Source: Hyphomicrobiales bacterium
GTDB taxonomy: Bacteria > Pseudomonadota > Alphaproteobacteria > Rhizobiales > Rhizobiaceae
NCBI GenBank assembly: GCA_900473205.1
Contig: UCLB01000015.1
Span: 1 to 49,857, forward strand
Direction: 5' to 3'
DNA length: 49,857 nucleotides
The notes under the pieces were generated by a model. That model searched no databases, was not told where the DNA came from, and saw only the letters and a list, made by a program, of their open reading frames with translations. Positions 41,909 through 49,857 of this stretch are shown here, one piece after another. Every line of letters begins with the position of its first letter. The stretch's first letter is position 1. A program made the translations under genes and the position numbers.

Positions 41909-42666
41909 TGGATTTTCTGATTTCCGGCAAAACCGCCCTCGTTCTTGGCGCAAGCCGCGGCTTGGGTGCAGCCATCGCCAAGGGGCTTGCCGCTGAGGGC
42001 GTCAAGGTCTTCGCCGCCGCCCGCAATGTGGCTACCATGGAAAAGACCGACAACATCACGCCACTGACAGTTGATCTCTCGGACGCGACCTCCGTCGCTG
42101 CGATGATCGCAACTGTTACGGCAGCGGGTGGCGTCGATATTCTCGTCAACAATTCCGGTGGTCCCAAAGCCGGTCCAGCCGCTGGCCAATCCAAAGAAAG
42201 CTGGGCCAGCGCCTTCGACAGCATGGCAACCTCCATCTTCATCGTGACCGACGCCATGCTGGAGGGAATGATCGCGCGCAAATGGGGCCGCATCATCACC
42301 ATCGGCTCGTCCGGCGTCGTGCAGCCCATTCCCAATCTGGCCCTTTCCAACGGCATTCGAGCGGCGGTATCCGGCTGGTCGAAAACATTGGCTGGCGAGG
42401 TTGCCCGTCACGGCATCACCGTCAACATGATCCTGCCCGGCCGGATCGATACCGACCGCGTGCGTGAACTCGACGCGGGCAAGGCAGAGAAGACAGCCAA
42501 GACGGTCGAAGCCGTGCAGGAAGCCTCTCGTGCCGAAATCCCGGCGGGACGTTACGGCAAGCCGGAAGAGTTTGCTGCAGTTGCGGTCTTCCTTGCAAGC
42601 GCGCAGGCAAGCTATGTAACGGGTTCGGCCATCCGGGTGGACGGCGGCATGATCAAGGGGTTCTGA
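41908..42666 (+). CDS. SDR oxidoreductase lacking the YxxxK motif
   Basis: 252 residues. Cofactor loop LGASRGLGAAIA, LVNNSGG, Ser in TIGSSGVVQP, and C-terminal GSAIRVDGGMIKGF. At the catalytic place the sequence is LALSNGIRAAVSGW, so Tyr and Lys are Ser147 and Arg151. A subgroup of FabG-like proteins carries this SNxxR form; its chemistry is unsettled. Fully coupled to the lyase gene. It may still reduce or oxidise a keto-acid by a different mechanism, or act as a binding protein. Confidence 0.88.
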   Translation: MDFLISGKTALVLGASRGLGAAIAKGLAAEGVKVFAAARNVATMEKTDNITPLTVDLSDATSVAAMIATVTAAGGVDILVNNSGGPKAGPAAGQSKESWASAFDSMATSIFIVTDAMLEGMIARKWGRIITIGSSGVVQPIPNLALSNGIRAAVSGWSKTLAGEVARHGITVNMILPGRIDTDRVRELDAGKAEKTAKTVEAVQEASRAEIPAGRYGKPEEFAAVAVFLASAQASYVTGSAIRVDGGMIKGF

Positions 42667-42671
42667 TCAGA

Positions 42672-43835
42672 ATGGTTGATTTCGACAAGGTTGTTGAGCG
42701 TCGCGGCACCGGAAGCTCCAAATGGAGCAAATACGGACCGGATATCCTGCCCATGTGGGTGGCTGACATGGATTTTCCATCTGCCCCTGAAATTGTCGAT
42801 GCCATTAAATCCCGTCTGGAACATCCGTGTCTCGGTTACGGTGTTGCGCGTGACGAGTTGCGCGCCTGCATCGTAGCCGATCTGCAAACCAAATATGACT
42901 GGACGATCACGCCTGAAGACATCGTCTTCCTGCCGGGCGTCGAGCCCGGCTTCAACATGGCGCTGAAGGCCATGCTTTCGCCGGGCGATCGTGTGCTGGT
43001 GCAAACACCGGTGTATCGCCCGATCCTCAATGCCCCCGGCCATTGGGACATGAAGCGCATTGACGCGCCGTTGGTCGCCACCGATGGTGGCTACAAGATC
43101 GATCTGGACGATTTTTCCGCCAAGCTTAAGCAGTCTAAAGCCTTCTTGTTTTGCAATCCGCAGAACCCCACTGGCAAAGCCTTCACGGGTGATGAAGTCG
43201 AAGAAATTGCCGGGCTTTGCAAAAGCAATGGCACGCTGATCATTTCCGACGAAATTCATTGCGATCTGCTGTTGGACGGGAGGAAACATGTTCCCATCGC
43301 CTCTCTTTCCTCTGATGCCGCAAGCCGGACGATCACGCTGATGTCAGCAGCAAAGACCTATAATATAGCTGGCTTGAAGACTGCCTTTGCCATTGTCCAA
43401 AACAGAGAGATGCGCGAAAAATACGTGCAGTATCGCTTGGGCATGGTCGACAGCGTCAACATACTCGGCCTAGAGGCCACCTTGGCAGCCTACAGCCATG
43501 CGGATGTCTGGAAAACGGACATGTTGGCCTATATCCAGTCCAACCGCGATTTCCTCTCGCAAGAGATCGCCACACGCTTTCCACAGATACGGATGATAGA
43601 AGCGGAAGCGACTTTTTTGGCTTGGCTAGACTGCTCGGCGCTCAACCTCCCGACCGAACCACAAAGCTTTTACCTGAAACACGGCAAAGTCGGCTTCAGT
43701 GCTGGCTCCGAATTCGGCACAGAGTTTTCCGACTACCTGCGAGTCAATTTCGGTTGCCCCCGCGCCCTGCTTGAAGAGGCTATCAACAGGATGGCGCGGG
43801 CATCAAGTTCTTGCAGGATCGATGCCGACTTGTGA
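42672..43835 (+). CDS. PatB/MalY-type PLP-dependent C-S lyase or aminotransferase
   Basis: 387 residues of fold type I. N-terminal PMWVADMDFPSAPEI is the hallmark of the MalY/PatB group. Other marks are CNPQNPTGKAF, SDEIHCDLL (Asp193, pyridine N) and the PLP Lys in SAAKTYNIAGL (Lys228). Members cleave C-S bonds in cystathionine, cysteine conjugates and similar compounds, giving ammonia, pyruvate and a thiol. Last gene of the operon, 5 bases after the SDR. It would release sulfur, which fits the nearby rhodanese. A plain aminotransferase role is possible. Confidence 0.9.
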   Translation: MVDFDKVVERRGTGSSKWSKYGPDILPMWVADMDFPSAPEIVDAIKSRLEHPCLGYGVARDELRACIVADLQTKYDWTITPEDIVFLPGVEPGFNMALKAMLSPGDRVLVQTPVYRPILNAPGHWDMKRIDAPLVATDGGYKIDLDDFSAKLKQSKAFLFCNPQNPTGKAFTGDEVEEIAGLCKSNGTLIISDEIHCDLLLDGRKHVPIASLSSDAASRTITLMSAAKTYNIAGLKTAFAIVQNREMREKYVQYRLGMVDSVNILGLEATLAAYSHADVWKTDMLAYIQSNRDFLSQEIATRFPQIRMIEAEATFLAWLDCSALNLPTEPQSFYLKHGKVGFSAGSEFGTEFSDYLRVNFGCPRALLEEAINRMARASSSCRIDADL

Positions 43836-43960
43836 CGGCCGAACAGCGGATATGGTCGATCATGCTTGATTTGCCGCCATGCCCAGAGGCATTTCGCCCG
43901 TCATTAAAGGCGTGAAACATCGCTGTTTCCAAGTTCGCGATATAGCGAGACGGTGTCATC

Positions 43961-44008
43961 GGGAGGGTCTTGACCGTCCCAATGACAAAAAGTCATTCAA
44001 TTTTTTTT
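43961..44008 (+). terminator. Terminator region of the enzyme operon
   Basis: A GGGAGGGT-CTTG-ACCGTCCC hairpin with one mismatch (43961-43980) is followed by AATGAC-AAAAA-GTCATT and a run of eight T (44001-44008). The second stem is short but the T tract supports an intrinsic terminator for the plus strand. It overlaps the end of the minus-strand hydrolase gene. Confidence 0.55.
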
Positions 44009-44794
44009 CGCTGATGTGGCCTTGGCGGCCTGATCAATGGTATCGGCGATAACCGCTGGCTGCGTCATGAACAAAGCGTGGCTTGCCGACACCTTGGTGA
44101 TTTTGGCGCCGATGCGTTCGGCCATGTGGATCAACATGGCCTGATCGAAGGCCTTGTCTTCGGTGGCAATAACGGCCCAACTGGGCTTGGCGCGCCAGGC
44201 GGCATTTTCGAGCTTGGTGCCAAACGCCGACATATTGATCGGAACTTGCGCGTCCCTCATGAACGCAACATCGGCGTCGCTGACGTCATGAGCGAAACCA
44301 GCCTTGAACTTTTCCGGGCTGACATAGCCGAAACCATCCTTCGTGGTATCTATAACGAACTCGGACGCGGGCGCGAATCCCACATATTGCTGTGCCGTGG
44401 TCTCGCCAGCATCAGGAGAGAGAGCGGAGACATAGACGAGGCCTGCAACCTTCGGATCGACGCCAGCTTCCGTGATGACGGTTCCGCCCCAGGAATGGCC
44501 GACGAGAATGACCGGACCATCCTGCCGCTCAAGTGCGCGTTTGGTAGCCGCGACATCGTCTGCAAGCGACGTCAACGGGTTCTGCACGATGGTGACGCGA
44601 TAGCCGCGTTTCGTCAGATTGTCGTAAACACCTTTCCAGCCGGAACCGTCTGCAAAGGCGCCGTGAACCAGAACGACGTTTCTGACAGATTGATTGTCAG
44701 GAACTGCGTGGGCGGCGTTCGCCGCTGGAAGTGCAACCGACAATGACGCTGCAGCTGCGATTGCGGACATGGTGGTGATTGGCTTGCGTGTCAT
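43997..44794 (-). CDS. Exported alpha/beta hydrolase
   Basis: 265 residues with a signal peptide (ITTMSAIAAAASLSVALP, cleavage near ANAAHA). Core: VVLVHGAFADGSGWKGVY, nucleophile GHSWGGTVI (Ser near 98), acid region AVIATEDKAFDQ and the His in SHALFMTQP. This matches the salicylate-esterase-like AB_hydrolase_6 proteins common beside MarR genes. Divergent from the OhrR/MarR regulator, which probably represses it through the palindromes between them. Likely periplasmic esterase. Confidence 0.92.
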   Translation of the reverse strand: MTRKPITTMSAIAAAASLSVALPAANAAHAVPDNQSVRNVVLVHGAFADGSGWKGVYDNLTKRGYRVTIVQNPLTSLADDVAATKRALERQDGPVILVGHSWGGTVITEAGVDPKVAGLVYVSALSPDAGETTAQQYVGFAPASEFVIDTTKDGFGYVSPEKFKAGFAHDVSDADVAFMRDAQVPINMSAFGTKLENAAWRAKPSWAVIATEDKAFDQAMLIHMAERIGAKITKVSASHALFMTQPAVIADTIDQAAKATSAKKN

Positions 44795-44810
44795 AACTTG
44801 CTCCTTTTTT

Positions 44811-44827
44811 GCGATAATTATTATCGC
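44811..44827. promoter_or_regulatory. Perfect palindrome GCGATAAT-T-ATTATCGC, MarR operator candidate
   Basis: Eight-base perfect arms around one base, 17 bases before the hydrolase start. Together with the related palindrome at 44873 it gives two sites in the divergent region, a typical MarR/OhrR arrangement. Confidence 0.6.
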
Positions 44828-44872
44828 GATATCATTAAATTCACACGGTTTAAGAGGCGCGTCAACATATTT

Positions 44873-44901
44873 CTTATCGCGATATTGGTTTTCGTGATAA
44901 G
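44873..44901. promoter_or_regulatory. Second MarR operator candidate (CTTATC...GATAAG)
   Basis: Imperfect 29-base palindrome whose arms share TTATCGCGATA with the site at 44811. Located 34 bases before the regulator start, where it would allow autoregulation. Confidence 0.5.
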
Positions 44902-44934
44902 TCCGATTATATGATCTGGCTACAGGAGTTCAAA

Positions 44935-45402
44935 ATGACCCAACGCAATAACGATCCCCCGCCCCTGCGCGACCAGCTGTGCTATGCGATTTACACTGCC
45001 GGTATTGCAGTTCAGCGCGCTTACAAGCCCCTTCTCGACGAGCTGGGACTGACGTATCCGCAATATCTCGTTCTGAACGTCCTTTGGGCTCAGGACGAGC
45101 AAAGTGTGGTGTCCATCGCCGATCAACTTGCCTTGGAATCCAGCACGCTCACCCCGCTCTTGAAGCGTCTTGAAACCGCCGGACATTTACGTCGGACGCG
45201 CAACCAAAACAACGAACGACAGGTACTGGTGGCGCTGACAGACCAGGGTCGTGCATTGCAACACCGAGCAGGTTGCCTCAGTGACGCCTTGCTTGCAGCC
45301 TCCACCCAAACACCAGCGGAACTCGCCGCCTTGAACAAAGACGTGCGGCGTCTTCGTGATGCGATCTACTCCCAAATTGGCGGGTGGGACGCACCCGCCT
45401 GA
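44935..45402 (+). CDS. OhrR-like MarR family regulator
   Basis: 155 residues. The N-terminus LRDQLCYAIYTAGIAVQRAYKPLL carries the single reactive Cys (LCxA) of OhrR peroxide sensors. The winged helix is in VVSIADQLALESSTLTPLLKRLE with the wing RTRNQNNERQVLV. ATG 44935 is chosen over the upstream ATG 44911 since CAGGAG lies six bases before it. It should sense organic peroxides or electrophiles and control the exported hydrolase instead of an Ohr peroxidase. Confidence 0.92.
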   Translation: MTQRNNDPPPLRDQLCYAIYTAGIAVQRAYKPLLDELGLTYPQYLVLNVLWAQDEQSVVSIADQLALESSTLTPLLKRLETAGHLRRTRNQNNERQVLVALTDQGRALQHRAGCLSDALLAASTQTPAELAALNKDVRRLRDAIYSQIGGWDAPA

Positions 45403-45430
45403 CCTCGATGCAGGTCGATGGCCGCAACGC

Positions 45431-46210
45431 TTAGGCGGTCGGAATAGTCCCGCCGTCGATCACATGTTCTGTGCCCGTAATCGACGTTGCTCGATCCGAT
45501 GCAAGGAACGCGATCAGATCGGCAACCTCTTCCGGCGCGGCCGGTCGTCCTAGCGGTATGCCGCCAAGCGAGTTCATGATGACCTGCACCGCTTCATCAT
45601 AGCTGATGCCGGCTTGCTCAGCGATGCGCAGAGCCAGACCATTGGAACCGGAGCTTGCAATCCAGCCGGGAGAAACCCGCACCACCCTTACGCCCTTCGG
45701 AGAAACTTCCTTGGAGAGGCTTTTGCTGTAGGTGTTCAGCGCAGCCTTGGCTGAAGCGTAACCGGTTGTGGCCTCCGGTAACGGAAGGTTTCTTTGGATT
45801 GAGGTGACGTGGATGACCACGCCACTGCCCTGAGCGACCATGCCAGGGATCAAAGCACGATCCAGCCTGACCGCCGGAAAGAAGTTCAGGTTGAACTCCT
45901 TATCCCACTCCTCATCCGTGAGCGCAGCAAAGCCGCCTGAAGGAGCCGACGAACCACCCAGTACGTTCACAAGGATATCGAGGCCGCCGAGTTCCCGATG
46001 CACCGCTTTAACGACGGCTTGGACCCCAGCCGTTCCGGTCAGGTCTGCTTCAACGAATGCCGCACCGGAGAAATCTGCCGGCTTGGTGCGGGCACTGGTC
46101 AGCACACGGGCGCCAAGTTGCTTGAAGAGCGCTACGGTTGCAGCGCCGGCGCCAGATGTGCCGCCGGTGATCAGGGCGCGACGCCCCTGCAGGGTGAGAA
46201 ACGGTGTCAT
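45431..46210 (-). CDS. Short-chain dehydrogenase/reductase
   Basis: 259 residues: [26 protein letters not shown], Ser in [13 protein letters not shown], Tyr-Lys in [16 protein letters not shown], and the C-terminal [14 protein letters not shown] typical of FabG-like SDRs. The start overlaps the end of the NTF2-like gene by 4 bases (ATGA), so both are one operon. Substrate unknown. Confidence 0.92.
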   Translation of the reverse strand: MTPFLTLQGRRALITGGTSGAGAATVALFKQLGARVLTSARTKPADFSGAAFVEADLTGTAGVQAVVKAVHRELGGLDILVNVLGGSSAPSGGFAALTDEEWDKEFNLNFFPAVRLDRALIPGMVAQGSGVVIHVTSIQRNLPLPEATTGYASAKAALNTYSKSLSKEVSPKGVRVVRVSPGWIASSGSNGLALRIAEQAGISYDEAVQVIMNSLGGIPLGRPAAPEEVADLIAFLASDRATSITGTEHVIDGGTIPTA

Positions 46211-46536
46211 ACGGTTATCTCCAGTTCTGCAACCTTGTCTTCCGTGAGGAGAAAGAAGAAGCGCAGATCAATGGGGCTGCCAGGGAATGTGCCAACGGCA
46301 TGCGCCGTCACCACGGTTCTTCCGTCTTCAGTCCCGATCAAGAAAGGCTCGATCGTGTAGGTGTATTGCTGGCCTTCATCCGCCATCCAAGTGCGAATGG
46401 CATCCCGGCCTTTATGGGTTTTGCCCTTATCTTTCACGCTGCCGTTTTCGGTGAAAGCGGCGGCAACAGCCTTGGGGTCTCCCTCGCGATCCGCGTCGAA
46501 ATAAGCTTCGATCGCCCTGGGTAATGTAATAGTCAT
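46207..46536 (-). CDS. NTF2/SnoaL-like protein
   Basis: 109 residues with the cone-shaped fold pattern: [44 protein letters not shown] and a C-terminal [17 protein letters not shown]. Often an isomerase, hydratase or binding protein next to an SDR. ATG 46536 has GGAGG six bases before it; a TTG at 46548 is in frame. Divergent from the LysR gene. Confidence 0.88.
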   Translation of the reverse strand: MTITLPRAIEAYFDADREGDPKAVAAAFTENGSVKDKGKTHKGRDAIRTWMADEGQQYTYTIEPFLIGTEDGRTVVTAHAVGTFPGSPIDLRFFFLLTEDKVAELEITV

Positions 46537-46675
46537 CTGGTCCTCCAATCATGTTGTCAGCCTTGCTGGCTGCAGCGTCGATTTCCATTGGATGTCGATA
46601 GGCAATAAGCTAGGCCGAAACGATTGACGTGATAAGCGGGACAAATTAGGATGAGACGTTGCGAAAAGAGGGATA

Positions 46676-47572
46676 ATGACGCGATCTGTTCTTGCTGAGT
46701 TGGATGCGGTTCTCAGCATTGCGCGACTAGGGTCGTTCCGGGCCGCCGCGCTGGATCTGGGCATATCCACTACAGCGCTGAGCAATGCCATCGCAAAACT
46801 CGAGCAGCGCCTGGGTATCCGGCTGTTCAACCGCACAACGCGCAGCGTCTCGCTGACCGACGCGGGAAGAACGTTTGTCGAGCGGGTCGGACCGGCAATG
46901 ACAGACATCCACGATGCCATGCTCGCCGCTCAATCGCTTCAGGAGGTTCCGACAGGCACATTGCGCATCAATGCATTTGCGTCTGCAGCACGGGAGGTTA
47001 TGGAGCCACTCATCCTGTCGTTCATGCAGCGCTATCCTCAGGTGCATGTCGATCTAGTCACAGAGGGAAGGCTTGTCGATATCGTTGCAGCTGGTTTTGA
47101 TCTGGGCCTCAGGCCGGCTGATCTAGTGCCGAGCGACATGATCGCCGTGCCACTTGGTCTGAAGCGCAGTAACGCAGTTGTTGCATCACCGGATTTTCTG
47201 CGCACTCACGGCAAACCTAACGTTCCAGCCGACCTGTATCGGTTTCGCTGCATCCGCGCGCGCCTTCCAAACAACGCCTTGTTTCGGTGGAAATTCGAGA
47301 AAGATGGGAATGCGGTCCAGATCGATGTGCAGGGCTCCATAACCCTGGACGAGTCAAGCCTCGTCAGAATAGCCGCCCGGAATGGCGTGGGGCTTGGATA
47401 TGTCATGGAGCCGGACGTGCGCGAAGACATAGCCGCCGGGCGACTGGTGCGAGTTCTAGAGGACTGGACGCCGTCACTGGCGCCGTTAGCGCTGTATTAT
47501 CCCGGCAGGAAAAATCCGCCGGCTGCCTTTAGTGCGTTCATTCAGGCTGCTCGGGATTTTGCGAAGAATTAG
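46676..47572 (+). CDS. LysR family transcriptional regulator
   Basis: 298 residues: [56 protein letters not shown] and an effector domain of the DmlR/YafC type. It is divergent from the NTF2-like/SDR pair, 139 bases away, and probably controls it. The ATG at 46676 follows GAGGG closely. Confidence 0.93.
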   Translation: MTRSVLAELDAVLSIARLGSFRAAALDLGISTTALSNAIAKLEQRLGIRLFNRTTRSVSLTDAGRTFVERVGPAMTDIHDAMLAAQSLQEVPTGTLRINAFASAAREVMEPLILSFMQRYPQVHVDLVTEGRLVDIVAAGFDLGLRPADLVPSDMIAVPLGLKRSNAVVASPDFLRTHGKPNVPADLYRFRCIRARLPNNALFRWKFEKDGNAVQIDVQGSITLDESSLVRIAARNGVGLGYVMEPDVREDIAAGRLVRVLEDWTPSLAPLALYYPGRKNPPAAFSAFIQAARDFAKN

Positions 47573-47779
47573 CCGGAATAAAGGCCGACATGGATGGGTA
47601 TGAGCGTGCTCGTTCCGGTAGCGTCTAAATTGGTCCTGTCACTCTTAAGCGGAATCGAACAATCTTCCGACATGAACCTCTTTTAAAGCCATCTTCATGA
47701 GCGACGAGACCCTCGATGCTAAAACCGAGTTAACCGCCTCTATGGCAACGCGAGTGACCAAAAATGCAATGATATAAGC

Positions 47780-48331
47780 TCAACTTTGTCTGATCGGCCG
47801 TGCCGGATTGCCAACGACCGTCGCTCCCGCTGCAATGCTGCGTCTAACCACAGCACCAGCACCTATGATAGCTCCATCACCCACAGTCACTCCGCCAAGT
47901 ATAATGGCGCCCCCTCCTATCCAGACATCCTTACCGATGACGACTGGCCGCGCGCGTTCGAGGCCCGCCTTTCGTAGTACCATATCGCGATGATGTTCCG
48001 GGCAGTAGATTTGGACGGAAGGACCTAACATAGTGCCATCACCAATAGATACCGGTGCGGCATCAAGGATAACGCAGCCAGAATTGAGGTACACGCCGCT
48101 TCCAAGTGAAATATTCATACCGTATGCGCAATGAAAGGGCGTCTCGATAATGGCTTCCCCAGCGGCGGCGAAAAGCGCACGGAGTTCTGTTGCCATCGCA
48201 CCACGCTCATCAGGCCGCATGCTGTTGTGGGCATGCACCCCACGCCTTGCCACCATGCGTAACGCATCGAGTTCCGGATCGATACAGCAATACCATTCGC
48301 CGGCGTCCATCTTCGCGCGCTCGCTCTTCAA
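47780..48331 (-). CDS. Sugar O-acetyltransferase (maltose/NodL-like, hexapeptide repeat)
   Basis: 183 residues. N-terminal KMDAGEWYCCIDPELDALR is the Mac (maltose acetyltransferase) domain. Left-handed beta-helix repeats follow (GVYLNSGCVILDAA, IGDGTMLGPSVQIYCPEHH with the catalytic His, then IGGGAIILGGVTVGDGAIIG). It transfers acetyl from acetyl-CoA to a sugar or Nod-factor-like acceptor. It starts at TTG 48331 with GGAG seven bases upstream; ATG 48310 would cut into the Mac domain. A lone gene. Confidence 0.92.
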   Translation of the reverse strand: MKSERAKMDAGEWYCCIDPELDALRMVARRGVHAHNSMRPDERGAMATELRALFAAAGEAIIETPFHCAYGMNISLGSGVYLNSGCVILDAAPVSIGDGTMLGPSVQIYCPEHHRDMVLRKAGLERARPVVIGKDVWIGGGAIILGGVTVGDGAIIGAGAVVRRSIAAGATVVGNPARPIRQS

Positions 48332-48406
48332 TTGCCATCTCCGCTACTGCTTCCGGAAAGATTTTTATGACTCGCGGGGGGACGCTGACGCGGCAACATC
48401 CACAAG

Positions 48407-48673
48407 TTACATACTAGCAGTGCACGCCTCAAATGAACGCCCGAACAAAGGCTGCATGGTAGTTACGAGTGTCCGTTTGGACAAAGCTGTAGGGGCGGTT
48501 GTTCTGGGCTTGCCAACAAGTGCTGTGCCATCTCGTGTCTTCAAAGACGTAGCTGCCGAATACATCAACTCTTTGAATTCGTTCAAAGTGACGCCATCGG
48601 CTCGCATGACCGCAAGGATCAGCGGATCGCCGAAGATTTCAGCAAGCGTCATCTCGTTTGTCGTGTGGTTCAT
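48407..48673 (-). CDS. Small conserved hypothetical protein (88 aa)
   Basis: Strong ribosome binding site AGGAG five bases before the ATG. The N-terminal part (MTLAEIFGDPLILAVMRADG, then LNEFKELMYSAATSL) looks like a compact helical domain seen in other rhizobial small proteins; the C-terminal third is basic and unstructured. Divergent from the TetR gene, so it may be its target. Function unknown. Confidence 0.65.
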   Translation of the reverse strand: MNHTTNEMTLAEIFGDPLILAVMRADGVTLNEFKELMYSAATSLKTRDGTALVGKPRTTAPTALSKRTLVTTMQPLFGRSFEACTASM

Positions 48674-48750
48674 CGCAGTCTCCTTTCGATCAGTCCCCCT
48701 CCTGCAGCGGCCGATTGCTTGACAGGCCTAAGTTGGGGTGTTACCAGTAA

Positions 48751-48778
48751 GTAACATTCGAATAGTTACCGACCGGTC
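48751..48778. promoter_or_regulatory. TetR operator candidate
   Basis: GTAAC-N9-GTTAC inverted repeat (48751-48769) joined to the palindrome GACCGGTC (48771-48778), in the divergent region before the TetR gene. Position suggests autoregulation and control of the small gene at 48407. Confidence 0.4.
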
Positions 48779-48809
48779 ACACCCATGTCAACACCGCTTC
48801 AGGATAAAA

Positions 48810-49421
48810 ATGAAAACCGAGAAATCTGATCATGCTGCCGAACAGAAGATCGCACCTCGTGACCGGATCGTATCGACGGCCTGTCAGTTGTTTCGCGAAC
48901 ATGGGATTCGCGGCATAGGTGTTGATGCCATCGCGGAGGCCGCCGCGACCAACAAGATGACGTTGTATCGACATTTCGGCTCCAAGGACGATCTCGTCTG
49001 TGAAGCGCTAAAGCACAGTTCTCAGGCGCTCGAAAAAGTCTGGGAATATCTCGAAACAGAGAACCCGGGCGACCCGAGAGCTCAGCTTAAAGCTTGGGTA
49101 AAAGCGCGCGCGCAATGTCTTTCCAGCGAACCTTATGGATGCGACTTGGCCAATGCCGCCGTCGAGCTGAAGGAGCAAGGACACCCGGCGCACGCGATAA
49201 TAGAAACGTTGAAGATGGAACAGCACTCCCGGCTTGTCGATCTTTGTCGTTCGACAGGTGTCAGCGATCCGGAACTTTTGGCTGATACGCTATCAATGCT
49301 TTTGGAAGGAGCGCGCGTCAGCAAACTTGCCGTCGGCAAAGAAGGTCCGTCGAGGCGGTTTACGCGTGCGTGTGAAGCGGCGCTGGTCTCGTTCGGTCTC
49401 GGTGTAGACGCTTCGTCCTGA
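48810..49421 (+). CDS. TetR family transcriptional regulator
   Basis: 203 residues. DNA-binding part: DRIVSTACQLFREHGIRGIGV, AEAAATNKMTLYRHFGSKDDL. The C-terminal ligand domain is of the TetR_C type with CDLANAAVELKEQGHPAH, as in AcrR/YcdC-like regulators. ATG 48810 is chosen as the first start giving a normal N-terminus, with AGGA before it; the frame runs back to 48738. Ligand unknown. Confidence 0.92.
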   Translation: MKTEKSDHAAEQKIAPRDRIVSTACQLFREHGIRGIGVDAIAEAAATNKMTLYRHFGSKDDLVCEALKHSSQALEKVWEYLETENPGDPRAQLKAWVKARAQCLSSEPYGCDLANAAVELKEQGHPAHAIIETLKMEQHSRLVDLCRSTGVSDPELLADTLSMLLEGARVSKLAVGKEGPSRRFTRACEAALVSFGLGVDASS

Positions 49422-49593
49422 ATTCGGCTGTGGCCCGGAGGAAATGATCTCGAGAGCGCGACGGCGCCAATGTTCAAGCTGCGAGTAATCAGCGTTGTGG
49501 TTCCGCTCTACCAGCGCAAGATATGGTTCATACTATCCCAATCAACCGGCGTTTTGAGTATGGCTACCGAGACTGGACATGTCTGATCGAGCA

Positions 49594-49857
49594 TCAGCCA
49601 GAGCTCGGTCCAGCCACTGGGATTACGCTGGTCGTCAGGCGGTATTCCGACATGTCTGCGGGCGTGAGATAGTAGAGCCGGTCGGGTGGTGTCTCCAGTG
49701 CGTGGATCCACAAACCGGCGCCGATACCCCTTTCGTCGAGATGTCGCGCGACGCGCGCGGTGGTTGCCTGAGCGCTGGACATTGCCTGCTCCGGAGAAGG
49801 ACGCTCAATGCCGCCATTGAACACCTGATGTACGCCCACCACGGCATCTTTTTCGGC
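49594..49857 (-). CDS. C-terminal part of a protein of unknown family, cut by window edge
   Basis: The frame is open from base 49857 to a stop at 49594, so the N-terminus is outside. Visible sequence includes GVHQVFNGGIERPSPEQAM, a helix HLDERGIGAGLWIHAL and RLYYLTPADMSEYRL. It may be a small barrel or regulatory domain. Another frame covers 49711-49508 and continues with plausible protein sequence (GWTELWLMLDQTCPVSVA), so a frameshift near 49610 could have truncated this gene. Family not recognised. Confidence 0.5.
   Translation of the reverse strand, partial: AEKDAVVGVHQVFNGGIERPSPEQAMSSAQATTARVARHLDERGIGAGLWIHALETPPDRLYYLTPADMSEYRLTTSVIPVAGPSSG

Noticed and set aside
1..49857. CRISPR array, intact insertion sequence, integrase or attachment site
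   Set aside because: No regularly spaced repeats, transposase/integrase motifs or paired terminal repeats were found by reading.

Overview
The window reads as accessory DNA from an alphaproteobacterium of the Rhizobiales, most likely Agrobacterium/Rhizobium. This is inferred from moderately high GC with GC-rich third positions, the mix of LysR regulators, ABC importers and SDR/alpha-beta hydrolase genes, a DUF3597 protein, and a decayed fragment that looks like the TraA relaxase of Ti-type conjugative plasmids. No rRNA, complete tRNA, CRISPR array, intact transposase or reverse transcriptase was seen.

Left part (1-6.7 kb): a membrane protein cut by the window edge and an SbmA/BacA-like ABC exporter come first. 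A patchy, partly AT-rich stretch follows, with small genes, a DUF3597 gene with a strong terminator, and relics of a hydroxypyruvate-isomerase-like gene and a TraA-like gene. First catabolic island (6.7-16.2 kb): an FAD oxidoreductase and an AroE-like dehydrogenase run leftward. Running rightward are a LysR regulator, a fluoroacetate-dehalogenase-like hydrolase, a second similar LysR, a Tat-signal NMT1/TauA-type binding protein with ATPase and permease, a zinc alcohol dehydrogenase and an EthD-like protein. This looks like a complete uptake-plus-degradation unit for one small organic compound.

Middle part (16.5-27.6 kb): a 2H phosphoesterase whose only plausible start is ATT, an epimerase, a chloroperoxidase-like hydrolase, membrane proteins, a DUF1349 protein, an SDR/SDR/YciI cluster opposite an HxlR regulator, a three-domain PNPOx-FNR-ferredoxin protein, and a GST opposite a LysR.

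Second island (27.6-43.8 kb), the most interesting part: a leftward operon encodes a peptide-type ABC importer (binding protein, two permeases), a second binding-protein homologue without a signal peptide, a VOC protein and a predicted NTPase fused to a SUMF1/FGE-fold domain. Beside it are a rhodanese, a double-ATPase ABC protein with a TTG start, a GntR/FCD regulator, and a rightward operon of Asp/Glu/hydantoin racemase, hydantoinase-like amidohydrolase, DHDPS-like lyase, SDR and PatB/MalY-type C-S lyase. A shared 16-bp motif (ATAT-N-Y-Y-ACG-W-R-ATAT) overlaps the predicted -10 elements at three promoters and ties the island into one probable GntR regulon. The enzymes suggest opening of a cyclic amide (hydantoin-like) and release of sulfur. 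Three of the enzymes lack a residue normally held to be catalytic or metal-binding, so the chemistry may be new.

Right end (44-49.9 kb): ordinary regulator/enzyme pairs (secreted hydrolase with an OhrR-type regulator, SDR plus NTF2-like protein with a LysR, an O-acetyltransferase, a small conserved protein opposite a TetR regulator) and a gene cut by the right edge.
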